A DNA stretch of 48,011 nt from Propionibacterium acidifaciens DSM 21887 (GTDB lineage Bacteria; Actinomycetota; Actinomycetes; Propionibacteriales; Propionibacteriaceae). Numbering within the stretch: the stretch's first letter is position 1; each line of letters opens with the position of its first letter. The stretch lies in NCBI RefSeq assembly GCF_000426605.1, contig NZ_AUFR01000023.1, forward strand, positions 1 through 48,011. Reading direction: 5' to 3'. Shown here piece by piece: positions 26,151-34,842 of this stretch. The notes below the pieces were generated by a model. The model was not told the DNA's origin, searched no databases, and worked only from the letters and a program-made list of their open reading frames with translations. The position numbers and the translations under genes are program-made.

Positions 26151-27995
26151 ATGATGCTCTACCCCACCACCACCGACTCCCGAACCGTCATCGACCTCGG
26201 CGGCATCTGGGACTTCGCGCTCGACGACGGCACCGGCTTCGACGACCGGTGGTGCGCCGCCCCGCTGGCCGATGCCATGACGATGCCGGTGCCCGCCTCC
26301 TACAACGACCTGAAGGAGGGCGTCGACATCCGCGACCACTGCGGCTGGGTCTTCTACCAGCGCACGGTCCAGGTGCCGGCCGCGCTGCGCGGCCAGCGCG
26401 TCGTGCTGCGCGCCGACGCCGTCACGCACCACGCGAGGGTCTACCTCAACGGCGAGTTCCTCGGCGAACACCGCGGCGGCTTCCTGCCCTTCGAGGTCGA
26501 GCTGGACGGGCACCTCGCCGCCGGCGACAATCTGCTGACGATCGCCGTCGACAACGTCATCGACCACACGACGCTTCCCGTGGGGGGCACGGGCGACATG
26601 CTCGGCGGAGGCCCCGGGGCCGCGCTCGCCGATTCCCCGTCGGGCTCGCGGAAGCAGAACCACCCGAACTTCGATTTCTTCAACTACTGCGGCATCACCC
26701 GCCCGGTGCGCCTGTGCGCGACGCCCCGGGAGTACATCGCCGACATCGCCCTGACGAGCGACGTCGAGGGCCTCGACGGTGCGAGCGGAACCGCCGCCAG
26801 GGCCACGGTGCACTACGAGGTCACGACGGTGGGCGACGGCGAGTGCACCGTCGAGCTGCTCGACGCCGACGGCGCGCGGATCGACGGGGCCCGCGGCACG
26901 AGCGGCGAGCTCGTCGTCGAGAGCCCGACGCTGTGGCGCCCTGGCGCCGGCCACCTCTACCAGGTGCGGGTGCGCTTCGGCGAGGACGTCTACACCGAGC
27001 CGTTCGGCATCCGGACGGTCCGCATCGACGGCACCCGCTTCCTCATCAACGAGCGCCCCTTCTACTTCAAGGGCTACGGCAAGCACGAGGACACCTTCCC
27101 GGCGGGACGAGGCATCAATCTGCCGATGAACACCCGCGACATCGCGCTCATGGGGTGGCAGGGCGCCAACAGCCTCCGCACCAGCCACTACCCGTACTCC
27201 GAGGAGATGATGCGCCAGTGCGACGCCGAGGGCGTCGTCGTCATCGACGAGACCACGGCCGTGGGCATCAACCTGAAGTTCGGCGGCGGCGCCGCCTTCG
27301 GCGGTGAGCGCGTCGAGACCTTCGACCCCGAGCACGGCGTACGGACAGGGCAGGCGCACCGGGAGGTCATCCGCGATCTCATCACCCGCGACAAGAACCA
27401 CGCCTGCGTGGTCGTCTGGAGCATCGCCAACGAGCCCGACTCGGGCGCCCCGGGCGCCTACGAGTACTTCAAGCCGCTGTTCGACCTGGCCCGCGAGCTC
27501 GACCCGGCGAAGCGCCCGTGCACGCTCGTCTCGGTGCAGATGAACGACGCCCCGCGCACCGACTGCTCGGCGCGGCTCAGCGACATCATCTGCCTCAACC
27601 GCTATTACGGCTGGTACTTCGGCGGACCCGACCTGGCCTCCTCCGAGGAGGGGCTCCGGGCCGAGCTCGCGCAGTGGGCCGGGCTCGGCAAGCCGCTCAT
27701 GCTGACCGAGTTCGGCGCCGACGCCGTGGCGGGCCTGCACGACACGACGCCGGTCCTGTACACCGAGGAGTACCAGGTCGACTACTACGCGATGAACTGC
27801 CGGGTCCTCGACGAGTTCGACTTCGTCGTCGGGGAGCAGCTGTGGAACTTCGCGGACTTCGCGACGAGCCAGTCGCTCCTGCGCGTCCAGGGCAACAGGA
27901 AGGGCGTCTTCACCCGCGACCGGAAGCCGAAGCTCGCCGCCCACTGGTTCCGCCGGCGCTGGTCGGCGATCCCCGACTTCGGCTACAAGGGCTGA
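26151..27995 (+). CDS. uidA: Beta-glucuronidase (GH2)
   Basis: Encodes 614 aa, same size as E. coli UidA (603). It cleaves beta-D-glucuronides. Order: sugar-binding jelly roll, immunoglobulin-like domain (about 190-290), TIM barrel. Catalytic residues: acid/base Glu428 in ANEPDS and nucleophile Glu520 in LTEFGADAVAG. The N-x-K motif that recognises the glucuronate carboxylate is present as Asn582-Arg-Lys584 in GNRKGVFTRDRKPK, which separates it from beta-galactosidases. No signal peptide, so cytoplasmic: it needs an importer, but the adjacent GPH gene is wrecked. There are adjacent ATGs at 26151 and 26154 after ACGAGGA. It may be a short-loop or mini-loop type; the loop region after residue 350 is not obviously extended. 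Confidence 0.95.
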   Translation: MMLYPTTTDSRTVIDLGGIWDFALDDGTGFDDRWCAAPLADAMTMPVPASYNDLKEGVDIRDHCGWVFYQRTVQVPAALRGQRVVLRADAVTHHARVYLNGEFLGEHRGGFLPFEVELDGHLAAGDNLLTIAVDNVIDHTTLPVGGTGDMLGGGPGAALADSPSGSRKQNHPNFDFFNYCGITRPVRLCATPREYIADIALTSDVEGLDGASGTAARATVHYEVTTVGDGECTVELLDADGARIDGARGTSGELVVESPTLWRPGAGHLYQVRVRFGEDVYTEPFGIRTVRIDGTRFLINERPFYFKGYGKHEDTFPAGRGINLPMNTRDIALMGWQGANSLRTSHYPYSEEMMRQCDAEGVVVIDETTAVGINLKFGGGAAFGGERVETFDPEHGVRTGQAHREVIRDLITRDKNHACVVVWSIANEPDSGAPGAYEYFKPLFDLARELDPAKRPCTLVSVQMNDAPRTDCSARLSDIICLNRYYGWYFGGPDLASSEEGLRAELAQWAGLGKPLMLTEFGADAVAGLHDTTPVLYTEEYQVDYYAMNCRVLDEFDFVVGEQLWNFADFATSQSLLRVQGNRKGVFTRDRKPKLAAHWFRRRWSAIPDFGYKG

Positions 27996-28008
27996 ATCGT
28001 CGCCGACC

Positions 28009-28035
28009 GCCGGGCGGGGCGACGCCCCGCCCGGC
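28009..28035. terminator. Bidirectional hairpin between uidA and rhaD
   Basis: Perfect 12-bp stem (GCCGGGCGGGGC / GCCCCGCCCGGC) with a 3-nt loop, in the 87-bp gap between two convergent genes. No T-run. Likely ends both the uidA and the rha transcripts. Confidence 0.7.
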
Positions 28036-28082
28036 AGCGGGCACCGGGGCGTGCCGGACGCTCCGACGGGGCCACCCGCATG

Positions 28083-28907
28083 TCAGTCGAGCAGATCCGT
28101 GACCACGCCGAAGGCATCGCGCACGCGGCGCAGTTCATCCCTGCTGACGCCCTCGCCCCGACCGCCGCCGGCGAGATCGCGGTACTCGTAGGCCGCTCCG
28201 GTCTCGGCGTACTCGATCTTGTCGCAGGCGCCCAGCGGCGATGCATCGCTGCGGGCCATCAGCCCGTGCTTGGCCCAGATCACGATGACGTGCTCCCGCA
28301 GACCCCGCACGGTGTTCTCCATGAGTTCCTGCGAGCCGGGAACCATGAAGGGCAGGAACTCGACACCGGCGGGCAGCTGCACCAGTGTCTCGGGCTCCCA
28401 GCGCAGGAGCGCATGGTTCATCGACTCGGTGGACCGGTATTCCGGAATGTGGCTGAGCTGCACCAGGTGCGGCGGTTGGGCATGGATCACGGCGTGCAGA
28501 CTGAGGCCCCGCCGTCCGACATGGTCGGCGTGCACGGCCAAGTGGGAGTTGAACTCGCTCGTGGGCCGGACGAAGTTGCCGTCGGCCAGGTAGTGCAGTT
28601 CGCCCGAGGCGCCGTCGGCGCCGATCACGACCGCTCCGACGTTCTCCCGGGGCGCCTCGGCCACCTCGCGCAGACGGCAGCCGGTACCGGTGACCAGCAC
28701 CGTGCAGCCGGCCAATCCGGGCGCGGTCCAGGGCAGCTCGATGGTTGTGACATCGGGGAAGAGGGGATCCAGGTCGACCTGCCAGGCGAGGCAGACGGAC
28801 AGGTTCCCGGCGCCCGACTCGATGGCGTCGATCTCGTTGAGGCGGCGCCCCGCGGCCCCCATGCTGGCGAGCACGTCGGCGAGATTCCTCGGTCGTGAAG
28901 TGGTCAT
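28083..28907 (-). CDS. rhaD: L-rhamnulose-1-phosphate aldolase
   Basis: Encodes 274 aa, exactly the E. coli length. It splits L-rhamnulose 1-phosphate into dihydroxyacetone phosphate and L-lactaldehyde. It is a class II, zinc-dependent aldolase: zinc ligands in HAVIHAQPPHLV (HxH) plus the histidine of WAKHG, and the N-terminal SGAGNLSVC substrate-phosphate loop. ATG 28907 overlaps the rhaB stop (ATGA) and is preceded by AAGGAAAGG. Last gene of the rhamnose operon. No lactaldehyde dehydrogenase or reductase is in this window. Confidence 0.95.
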   Translation of the reverse strand: MTTSRPRNLADVLASMGAAGRRLNEIDAIESGAGNLSVCLAWQVDLDPLFPDVTTIELPWTAPGLAGCTVLVTGTGCRLREVAEAPRENVGAVVIGADGASGELHYLADGNFVRPTSEFNSHLAVHADHVGRRGLSLHAVIHAQPPHLVQLSHIPEYRSTESMNHALLRWEPETLVQLPAGVEFLPFMVPGSQELMENTVRGLREHVIVIWAKHGLMARSDASPLGACDKIEYAETGAAYEYRDLAGGGRGEGVSRDELRRVRDAFGVVTDLLD

Positions 28908-30427
28908 GATCGGTTCGCCTTTCCTTGGGTGAGTGATTCGAGGGTCTGGGAGGCGGCGCGCCAGGCGGCGAGGGCCTCCGGGCAGTGGGTCGGTTCGTAT
29001 CGGGTGAGCGCGCAGGATGCGGCGCCCACGGCACGCAGCCGGTCCAGGCCGCCGGACAGGTCGCCGACGGCCCGTGCGCAGACCAGCAGATTGCCCAGCG
29101 CGGTGCCCTCCGCGGGGCCTGCGACCACCGGCAGACCGGTGGCGTCCGCCGTGGCCCGGCAGAGCCGGATGTTGCGGGAGCCGCCGCCCACGACGTGCAC
29201 CACGTCGACCGTCCTTCCACTGTGGCGGCAGGCCGCCCGGACCGCCGCGCGATAGGCCAGCGCGAGGGAGTCCATGATCGTGCGCACCACCTGGGCCCGG
29301 GTGCGGGCGGCCGGTTGGCCGGTGAACTCCAGAAGAGCATTGATCCGCTCCGTCATGGGCCCGGGGTCCAGCAGGGTGTCGTCGTTGAGATCGACGATCC
29401 TGGTCAGCGGCGGCTCCTCGAAGGCCTCTGCGAGCAGCGCCGTGAGGTCCTGCAGCTGTCCGGTCTCGTCCTGCCACTGAGCGATGCAGTGGTTGAGCGT
29501 CCACATGCCCGAAACATTCCGTAGATAACGCACGGTGCCGTCGACACCGAGTTCGTTGGTGAAGTTGTCGGCCCGGGAGGCCTCGGTGAGGATCGGTTCC
29601 GACAGCTCCAGTCCCACCAGCGACCAGGTGCCGCTCGAGATGAAGGCGAAGGCGTCCCCGCCGGCCGGGACGCCGACCACGGCCGATGCCGTGTCGTGGG
29701 AGCCGACCGTCACGACCGGGGTGGGGGCGCCCGATGCGGTGGCCGCCTCCGGGAGGATCCGGGGCAGTACCGGGCCGAGCACAGTCCCCGGCTCGGACAG
29801 CGGGGTCAGCAGCCGACGGATGGCCGGCCCCTGGTCGAGTGCGTCGAGCACCTCGTCCGACCACTGTCTGCCGACTGGGTCGAGCAGCCCGGTGGTCGAG
29901 GCATTGGTCACCTCGGTGCGCGCCACCCCGGAGAGCCAGTAGGCCAGCAGGTCGGGCAGGAGGAGCAGACGATCGGCGCGGGCGAGGGCCCGACTCCCGG
30001 TGGACGAGAGGAGCTGGAAGACGGTGTTGAACTCCTGCACCTGGGTGCCGGTGCGCGCATAGAGGACGGCCGGGTCGATCTGCTCGAAGACCCTGGAGGG
30101 CACCCCCGCGGTGCGCCGGTCGCGATAGCTCACGACCGGCGCCGTGAGGACGCCGTCCACGTCGAGAAGCCCGTAGTCGACCCCCCAGGTGTCGATGCCG
30201 ATCGCTTCGAGGGGGCCCTGCGCGGCGGCCTTGGAGAGACCGGCGCGCACCTGGGCGAACAGCTCGGTCGCCTTCCAGCACAGGCGCACCCCGCCGGCCT
30301 CGGGCAGGGGCACGGGATCGTTCCGGAAGCGGTGCACCTCACAAGTGAGGAGGCACCCCTCCGTCAGCTCCCCCACGATCACCCTGCCCGAGCCGGCGCC
30401 CAGGTCCACGGCGGCGTAGCGGCCCAT
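28904..30427 (-). CDS. rhaB: L-rhamnulokinase
   Basis: Encodes 507 aa of the FGGY kinase family; phosphorylates L-rhamnulose with ATP. N-terminal ATP-fold motif AAVDLGAGSGRVIVGEL, sugar site IGIDTWGVDYGLLD, second-domain phosphate motifs SHDTASAVVGVPA and FISSGTWSLVGLE, and GGGSRNIRLCRATADATGLPVVAGPAEGTALGN. The glycine-serine rich 'SSGTWSL' is specific to the RhaB/FucK branch. The ATG at 30427 lies 3 bp after the rhaI stop. Normal length for the family (about 490). Confidence 0.96.
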   Translation of the reverse strand: MGRYAAVDLGAGSGRVIVGELTEGCLLTCEVHRFRNDPVPLPEAGGVRLCWKATELFAQVRAGLSKAAAQGPLEAIGIDTWGVDYGLLDVDGVLTAPVVSYRDRRTAGVPSRVFEQIDPAVLYARTGTQVQEFNTVFQLLSSTGSRALARADRLLLLPDLLAYWLSGVARTEVTNASTTGLLDPVGRQWSDEVLDALDQGPAIRRLLTPLSEPGTVLGPVLPRILPEAATASGAPTPVVTVGSHDTASAVVGVPAGGDAFAFISSGTWSLVGLELSEPILTEASRADNFTNELGVDGTVRYLRNVSGMWTLNHCIAQWQDETGQLQDLTALLAEAFEEPPLTRIVDLNDDTLLDPGPMTERINALLEFTGQPAARTRAQVVRTIMDSLALAYRAAVRAACRHSGRTVDVVHVVGGGSRNIRLCRATADATGLPVVAGPAEGTALGNLLVCARAVGDLSGGLDRLRAVGAASCALTRYEPTHCPEALAAWRAASQTLESLTQGKANRS

Positions 30428-30430
30428 GGT

Positions 30431-31609
30431 TCAGGCGCCCCAGCCGGCCTGCGCGCCGCCGATGCGTTCGGCCTCGATCCTGGCCTGGTACCCGGAGGCG
30501 AGATAGGCGGCCAGCGGGTCGGGTGCCAGGCCCTTCTCCTCGCGCAGCTCGGCGAGCAGAGGCCGCACATCGGTGTTGTAGGCGTCCATGAGCACGCCGT
30601 TCGCAGCGAGGACATCGCCGGCCAGCTGGGCCGCCGTCAGTGCCTCGCGGTCGACGAGCAGGGCCTTGGCGGTGGCCTCCTGCACGTTCATCACGGAGCG
30701 GATCTCGCCGGGGATCTTGTCCTCGAGATTGTGGCACTGGTCGAGCATGAAGGTGACCCCCGAATCAGGTCGCAGCGCGTCGGCGCGCACGATCTCGTGG
30801 AGGATGCGGAACAGCTGGAAGGGGTCGGCCGCACCCACCATGAGGTCGTCGTCGGCGTAGAACCGCGAGTTGAAGTCGAAGGCGCCCAGCCTGCCCGCCC
30901 GCAGCAACTGCATGACGATGAACTCGATGTTGGTGCCCGGCGCGTGGTGCCCGGTGTCGAGCACCACCTTGGCCCGGGGACCGAGCGCCTGGCAGTGCAT
31001 GAGCGAGGTACCCCAGTCGGGCACGTCGGTGGCGTAGAAGGCCGGTTCGAAGAACTTGTACTCCAGGACCATCTGCTGGTTCCTGCTGAGTGCCGCGTAG
31101 ATCTGGGCGAGCGAGTCGTCCAGGCGCTCCTGGCGGGCCCGCAGGTCGTCCTGCCCCGGATAGTTGATGCCGTCGGCGAGCCAGACCTTCAGGGAGTCCG
31201 AGCCGGTTGCGCCCATCACGTCGATGCAGTCCAGATGGGCTCTGATCGCCTTGGCCCGGATGCTCTCGTCCGGGTTGCACAGCGAGCCGAACTTGTAGTC
31301 GTCGTCCTGGAAGACGTTCGAGTTGATCATGCCGATCCGTACGCCGAGGGACTCGGCGTGGACCTTGAGCGCCTCGAAATCGTCCACCCTGTCCCAGGGG
31401 ATGTGCAGCGAGACGCGGGGGGCCGCGCCGGTGTACGCGTTCACCCGGGCGGCGTCGGCGAGTTTCTCGAACGGGTCGCGGGGGGTGCCCGCCGTGGTGA
31501 AGACCTTGAAGCGAGTGCCCGAGTTCCCGAACGCCCAGCTGGGCAGTTCGATGGTCTGCTGCTCGAGCAGGCTCCGGGCCTGCGGGTCGAGGTCGGACAA
31601 TGACACCAT
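30431..31609 (-). CDS. rhaI: L-rhamnose isomerase (RhaI, Gram-positive/Pseudomonas type)
   Basis: Encodes 392 aa, a TIM barrel of the xylose-isomerase-like superfamily that converts L-rhamnose to L-rhamnulose. It is of the shorter RhaI kind rather than the 419-aa E. coli RhaA. Metal and active-site residues lie in MVLEYKFFEPAFYATDVPDWG (Glu), VVLDTGHHAPGTNIE (Asp, His), AFDFNSRFYADDDLMVGA (Asp) and FMLDQCHNLEDK. ATG 31609 follows CCAGGAGAGAACC. A GC-rich hairpin separates it from the transporter gene upstream, so rhaI-rhaB-rhaD may be transcribed at a different level from rhaM and the transporter. Confidence 0.95.
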   Translation of the reverse strand: MVSLSDLDPQARSLLEQQTIELPSWAFGNSGTRFKVFTTAGTPRDPFEKLADAARVNAYTGAAPRVSLHIPWDRVDDFEALKVHAESLGVRIGMINSNVFQDDDYKFGSLCNPDESIRAKAIRAHLDCIDVMGATGSDSLKVWLADGINYPGQDDLRARQERLDDSLAQIYAALSRNQQMVLEYKFFEPAFYATDVPDWGTSLMHCQALGPRAKVVLDTGHHAPGTNIEFIVMQLLRAGRLGAFDFNSRFYADDDLMVGAADPFQLFRILHEIVRADALRPDSGVTFMLDQCHNLEDKIPGEIRSVMNVQEATAKALLVDREALTAAQLAGDVLAANGVLMDAYNTDVRPLLAELREEKGLAPDPLAAYLASGYQARIEAERIGGAQAGWGA

Positions 31610-31655
31610 GGTTCTCTCCTGGATTCTGGGATGTGCGGTTCCTGAGATTCGCTTC

Positions 31656-31678
31656 GCCCCCGGGGCCCGCCCGGGGGC
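31656..31678 (-). terminator. Intra-operon hairpin between transporter and rhaI
   Basis: Perfect 9-bp stem (GCCCCCGGG / CCCGGGGGC, 5-nt loop) in the 92-bp gap between the MFS gene and rhaI, both minus strand. It may be a partial terminator or a processing/stabilising structure that sets the ratio of transporter to enzymes. Confidence 0.45.
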
Positions 31679-31701
31679 TCGGGCGGGGCCGGATGGCACG
31701 C

Positions 31702-33005
31702 CTAGAGGCCCCGGGCCCCGCCGTCGACGTTCGAGACGACCTCCCCGTACCGCTCGATCTCGATCTCCTCGAGGGTGCGCCCCTGTGTCCGCGGGGCGCC
31801 GACGGTTCCGATGACGAGGGAGGCGAGAAGGAAGCCGATGAGGATGAGGCCATCGATGAGCAGGCCGTTCTCCCCCGCGAGGATCACCGGGAAGATGAGC
31901 GAGATGAGCCCGCTGGCGAGGCGCACCGCGAAGAACACGATGCCCTGGGCCCCGGAGCGGTAGGGCGTGGCGAAGAGTTCGGGAGACCACACCGAGTAGA
32001 AGGCCTGCGCCGAGGGCCCGGCGGACAGGCCCCAGACGATGGCGTACCCGAATGCGGTCCACGCCGAGGTCGGCGGTCCGAACACCAGGATGATCCAGGC
32101 GACGAGGGCCATCGCGCCGCCGATGCAGTAGTGGACCCGGTAGGGATCCGGTCGACCAGGGCCATGAAGAAGACGGTCGCGACGATGACGAAGCCCCACG
32201 AGAGCATCGAGAAGAGATCGGACTGGAGGGCCCTGTAGCCCATGGACGACAGGATCGTCGGCAGGAAGATGCCGTTCTGACTGGCGGCCTGGTTCCAGAA
32301 GGTGTAGATGCAGGCCAGGAAGACGAGTGCCGTGATGTTGACCCTGCGGCTGAACAGCGCCTTGAACGAGGCGAGGACCGAGGGCGGCTTCGCCGTGGCG
32401 CCGCCCTTGGCCTGCTGCCACGCCTCGGACTCGTCGAGGCCCTGCCGGATGTACCAGGTGACGAGGGCGATGACGACGAGGTGGGCGAAGATGAGCCGGC
32501 TCCCCAGCAGGTGCAGCGGCGCCAGCGCGGCGGCCAAGCCGTATCCGATGAAGGGGCCGAAGGACCAGGCGAGCTGGGTCGTGCCGATGTGACGTCCCCT
32601 CCTGTCGGCCGGCGCGAACTCTGCGATGTAGGTCCACCCGGCCGGGACGGAGGCGCCCACGGCCAGGCCGATGATCACGAAGCCGGCGAAGAGCATGCCG
32701 AGGTTCGCGGTGACCGTGATGATGAGGCCGCCCAGTGCGTAGACGAGCAGGTCGTAGGTGTAGATGAACTTGCGGCCGTACTTGTCGCACAGCGGCCCCC
32801 CGATGAGCGCGCCGATCGCGGCGCCGAACGCGTTGGAGCTGAACGCGGCCAGCAGGCCGGTGATCGTCCCGTCGTCGTTCGGGAAGTAGGCGGCCTTCCA
32901 GAAGCCCAGTGACGTCGCAATGGCGATGATGGATCCGGAGTCGATGTAGTTCGACATGGAGACGGCGATCGTCGCCTTCCAGCCGGTGATGTGGCGCTTC
33001 GGCAT
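31702..33005 (-). pseudogene. MFS sugar transporter (probable L-rhamnose importer), frameshifted
   Basis: The N-terminal part (MPKRHITGWKATIAVSMSNYIDSGSI...GGPLCDKYGRKFIY, SVPAGWTYIAEFAPADRRG) is a sugar-porter-like MFS protein with the loop 2-3 motif DKYGRK. The frame breaks after ...FFMALVDR near 32149, and the rest (DPYRVHYCIGGAMALVAWIILV...FFAVRLASGLISLIFPVILAGENG) continues in another frame, as if one base were missing. Corrected, the protein would have about 434 aa and 12 helices. Position between rhaM and rhaI indicates L-rhamnose uptake. If the lesion is real the organism lacks this importer while keeping all enzymes intact, so a sequencing error is a strong possibility. ATG 33005 is preceded by GAAGGAGCGCG. 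Confidence 0.8.
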
Positions 33006-33032
33006 GTCGCGCTCCTTCGTGTGCTGATGGGA

Positions 33033-33380
33033 TCAGGCGAGGTGGAAGTACTCGTCCAGGAGTTCGGGTGCGCCCCCGTTCGGCGGGACGAAGTACTGCG
33101 CCATCTCGGCCTGCCACCGGGCGTTCACCTCCTCCCGATCCATCGCCGCCATGGCGGCGATGACGTCGTCGGACTCGAAGTAGCCCACCACGAGCCCGTC
33201 CTCGGTCCTCAGGAACAGCGAGTAGCGCCGCCACCCCGATCGGCTGAGCGCCTCGCGCATGGACTCCCACACGTGCTGGTGCGCCTCCACATACTCCGGA
33301 AGGAGCTCCGGGCGGACCCGCAACAGGAAGCAGGCGCGTTGCGGCGAACGTGCCGCGCTGGTGGACAGTCGATCAGTCAT
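33033..33380 (-). CDS. rhaM: L-rhamnose mutarotase
   Basis: Encodes 115 aa (family about 104). RhaM interconverts the alpha and beta anomers of L-rhamnose so the isomerase gets its preferred form. It is a dimeric alpha-beta barrel; the conserved histidine and helix are in RVRPELLPEYVEAHQHVWESMREALSRSGWRRYSLFL, with DGLVVGYFESDD in the middle and WQAEMAQYFV near the end. First gene of the operon: ATG 33380 follows GAGGGAG and lies about 50 nt downstream of a promoter that overlaps a LacI-type operator. Confidence 0.93.
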   Translation of the reverse strand: MTDRLSTSAARSPQRACFLLRVRPELLPEYVEAHQHVWESMREALSRSGWRRYSLFLRTEDGLVVGYFESDDVIAAMAAMDREEVNARWQAEMAQYFVPPNGGAPELLDEYFHLA

Positions 33381-33438
33381 CTGGACTCCCTCGTTCAGAT
33401 CCCTCCGGGGCGGACCGCCCTCGGATCGACGATGGGAT

Positions 33439-33461
33439 GAGCGTAGATCGAATCGTTTCAA
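33439..33461 (-). promoter_or_regulatory. LacI-type operator over the rhaM promoter
   Basis: A pseudo-palindrome centred on CG (GAATCGTTTC at 33450-33459; LacI-family consensus is GAAACGTTTC) sits between a TTGCGG -35 (33463-33468, minus strand) and a TACGCT -10 (33439-33444). A bound LacI-type repressor would block the rhaM promoter. Confidence 0.55.
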
Positions 33462-33524
33462 ACCGCAACCCCTCCCCATTGACCGTAGCAACTTCATCGA
33501 AGAAAAGGCCAGGCAAAATAATTC

Positions 33525-33540
33525 TGTATCGTTTCATACA
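33525..33540. promoter_or_regulatory. Second LacI-type operator upstream of the regulator gene
   Basis: TGTATCGTTTCATACA contains CG-centred TGTATCGTTTCA (two mismatches to TGAAACGTTTCA) and is also a perfect TGTAT...ATACA inverted repeat. It is 75 bp from the first site, about seven helical turns, which would permit looping, and lies in the control region of the LacI gene (autoregulation). Confidence 0.45.
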
Positions 33541-33682
33541 CTCACGGAGGAGGTTCGGCCCGAGGCTGTCCCGACGCTCCGCAACGCTCATGACGGCGCC
33601 GGGGACGCCTCGTTGGCTAGGCTCATGCCGTCAGGCGGGGACGAGGCGCCCCGCGGAACGTCTCCTGCACCGAAGGGCATCA

Positions 33683-34705
33683 GTGACCGAACCGACCGCC
33701 CGCCAAGTCGGCATCAAGGACGTCGCCGCGCGCGCAGGCGTCTCGGTGGGCACGGTGTCGAACGTGCTCAACCATCCCGGAGCCGTCTCGCAGGAGCGCC
33801 GCCGAGCCGTGGAGAGCGCCATCCGGGAACTCGGTTACGTGCCGAACCATGCGGCGCGACAGCTCAAGGTCGGCCTGTCGACCATGCTCGGCCTGGTGAT
33901 CGTCGAGGCCTGCAACCCCTATTACGGCACGATCGGTCTCGGGGCCGAGCAGGCCGCGGCCCGGGCCGGTCTCGGGCTGTTCAGCGCGAGCAGCGAGCAG
34001 AACGCCGAACGCGAGGCCGACTACCTGCACCGCTTCGAGCAGCAGCGCGCGCGGGGCATCCTGCTCGCGCCGGTCGGCATCGAGCTGCAGACGGCGCGCG
34101 AGGTCGCCGACCGGGGCACCCCCGTTGTCCTGCTCGACGCGGACGACCCGCACTTCTGCCGCGTGGGCGTGGACGACTACGTCGGAGGTCGGCTCGCGGC
34201 GCAGCACCTCATCGACCTGGGACGGCGCCGCATCGCCGTGGTGGGAGAGCCGAGCCGGCACCCCCAAGTGGTGCGCCGCCATTACGGCGCCCTGGCGGCG
34301 GCCGAGGAGCGCCCGCGGGTGCGGATCGACTTCCTGAGCACACGCGACATGACCATCCTGGAGGGCCGTCGGATCGGCGAGCTGCTGGCGGCCCGCCCGC
34401 GGACCGAACGCCCCGACGCCCTCTTCGCCACGAACGACCTGTTGGCGATTGGCCTGCTCCAAGCCCTCACCATGGCGCGCACCTTCCGCATCCCCGAGGA
34501 CATCGCCATCATCGGCTATGACGACATCGACTTCTGCACCAACGCCGTGGTCGCCCTGAGCTCGGTCGCCCAGCCGGCCCCGCGGATCGGCGCGACGGGG
34601 GTGGAGCTGGTCGAGGAGGAGCTCGAGGAGACGGTCGGGCACGAGCACCGCCGGGTCCTGCTCCCACCGACCCTGATGGCCAGGGCCTCCACCCTCGGCG
34701 AGTGA
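33683..34705 (+). CDS. LacI-family transcriptional regulator of the rhamnose operon
   Basis: Encodes 340 aa. The helix-turn-helix and hinge are typical: GIKDVAARAGVSVGTVSNVLNHPGAVSQERRRAVESAIRELGYVPNHAARQL. A periplasmic-binding-protein-like sensor domain follows (LGLVIVEACNPYYGTIGLGAE, ...IAIIGYDDIDFC near the end). The hinge residue before LKVG and the CG-centred operators fit minor-groove-inserting LacI proteins. Divergent from rhaM across 302 bp that hold two candidate operators, so it most likely represses rhaM-transporter-rhaIBD until L-rhamnose or a derivative is bound. GTG 33683 has GAAGGG upstream. Confidence 0.93.
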   Translation: MTEPTARQVGIKDVAARAGVSVGTVSNVLNHPGAVSQERRRAVESAIRELGYVPNHAARQLKVGLSTMLGLVIVEACNPYYGTIGLGAEQAAARAGLGLFSASSEQNAEREADYLHRFEQQRARGILLAPVGIELQTAREVADRGTPVVLLDADDPHFCRVGVDDYVGGRLAAQHLIDLGRRRIAVVGEPSRHPQVVRRHYGALAAAEERPRVRIDFLSTRDMTILEGRRIGELLAARPRTERPDALFATNDLLAIGLLQALTMARTFRIPEDIAIIGYDDIDFCTNAVVALSSVAQPAPRIGATGVELVEEELEETVGHEHRRVLLPPTLMARASTLGE

Positions 34706-34842
34706 CCGGCTCCGCCCGAGAGGCGACGGCGAGGGGCCCGACAGGCGGAGGGGCAGCCGCACCGGTTCGTCCGCGCACCCGGCCTCGCAGGCGCACGGGA
34801 TCCGGGTCCCACCGCATCGTCCCCGACGCGCCGCCGGGCGCC

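Noticed and set aside
23835-27995. A single 1386-codon frame joining pmt shadow, transporter remnant and uidA
   Set aside because: Only the 3' part (from about 25720) is real coding sequence; the first half is an out-of-frame reading of pmt. uidA starts at its own ribosome-binding site.
31702-33270. A programmed frameshift in the rhamnose transporter
   Set aside because: No slippery heptamer or downstream structure typical of programmed shifting is apparent at 32149; a deletion or sequencing error is simpler.
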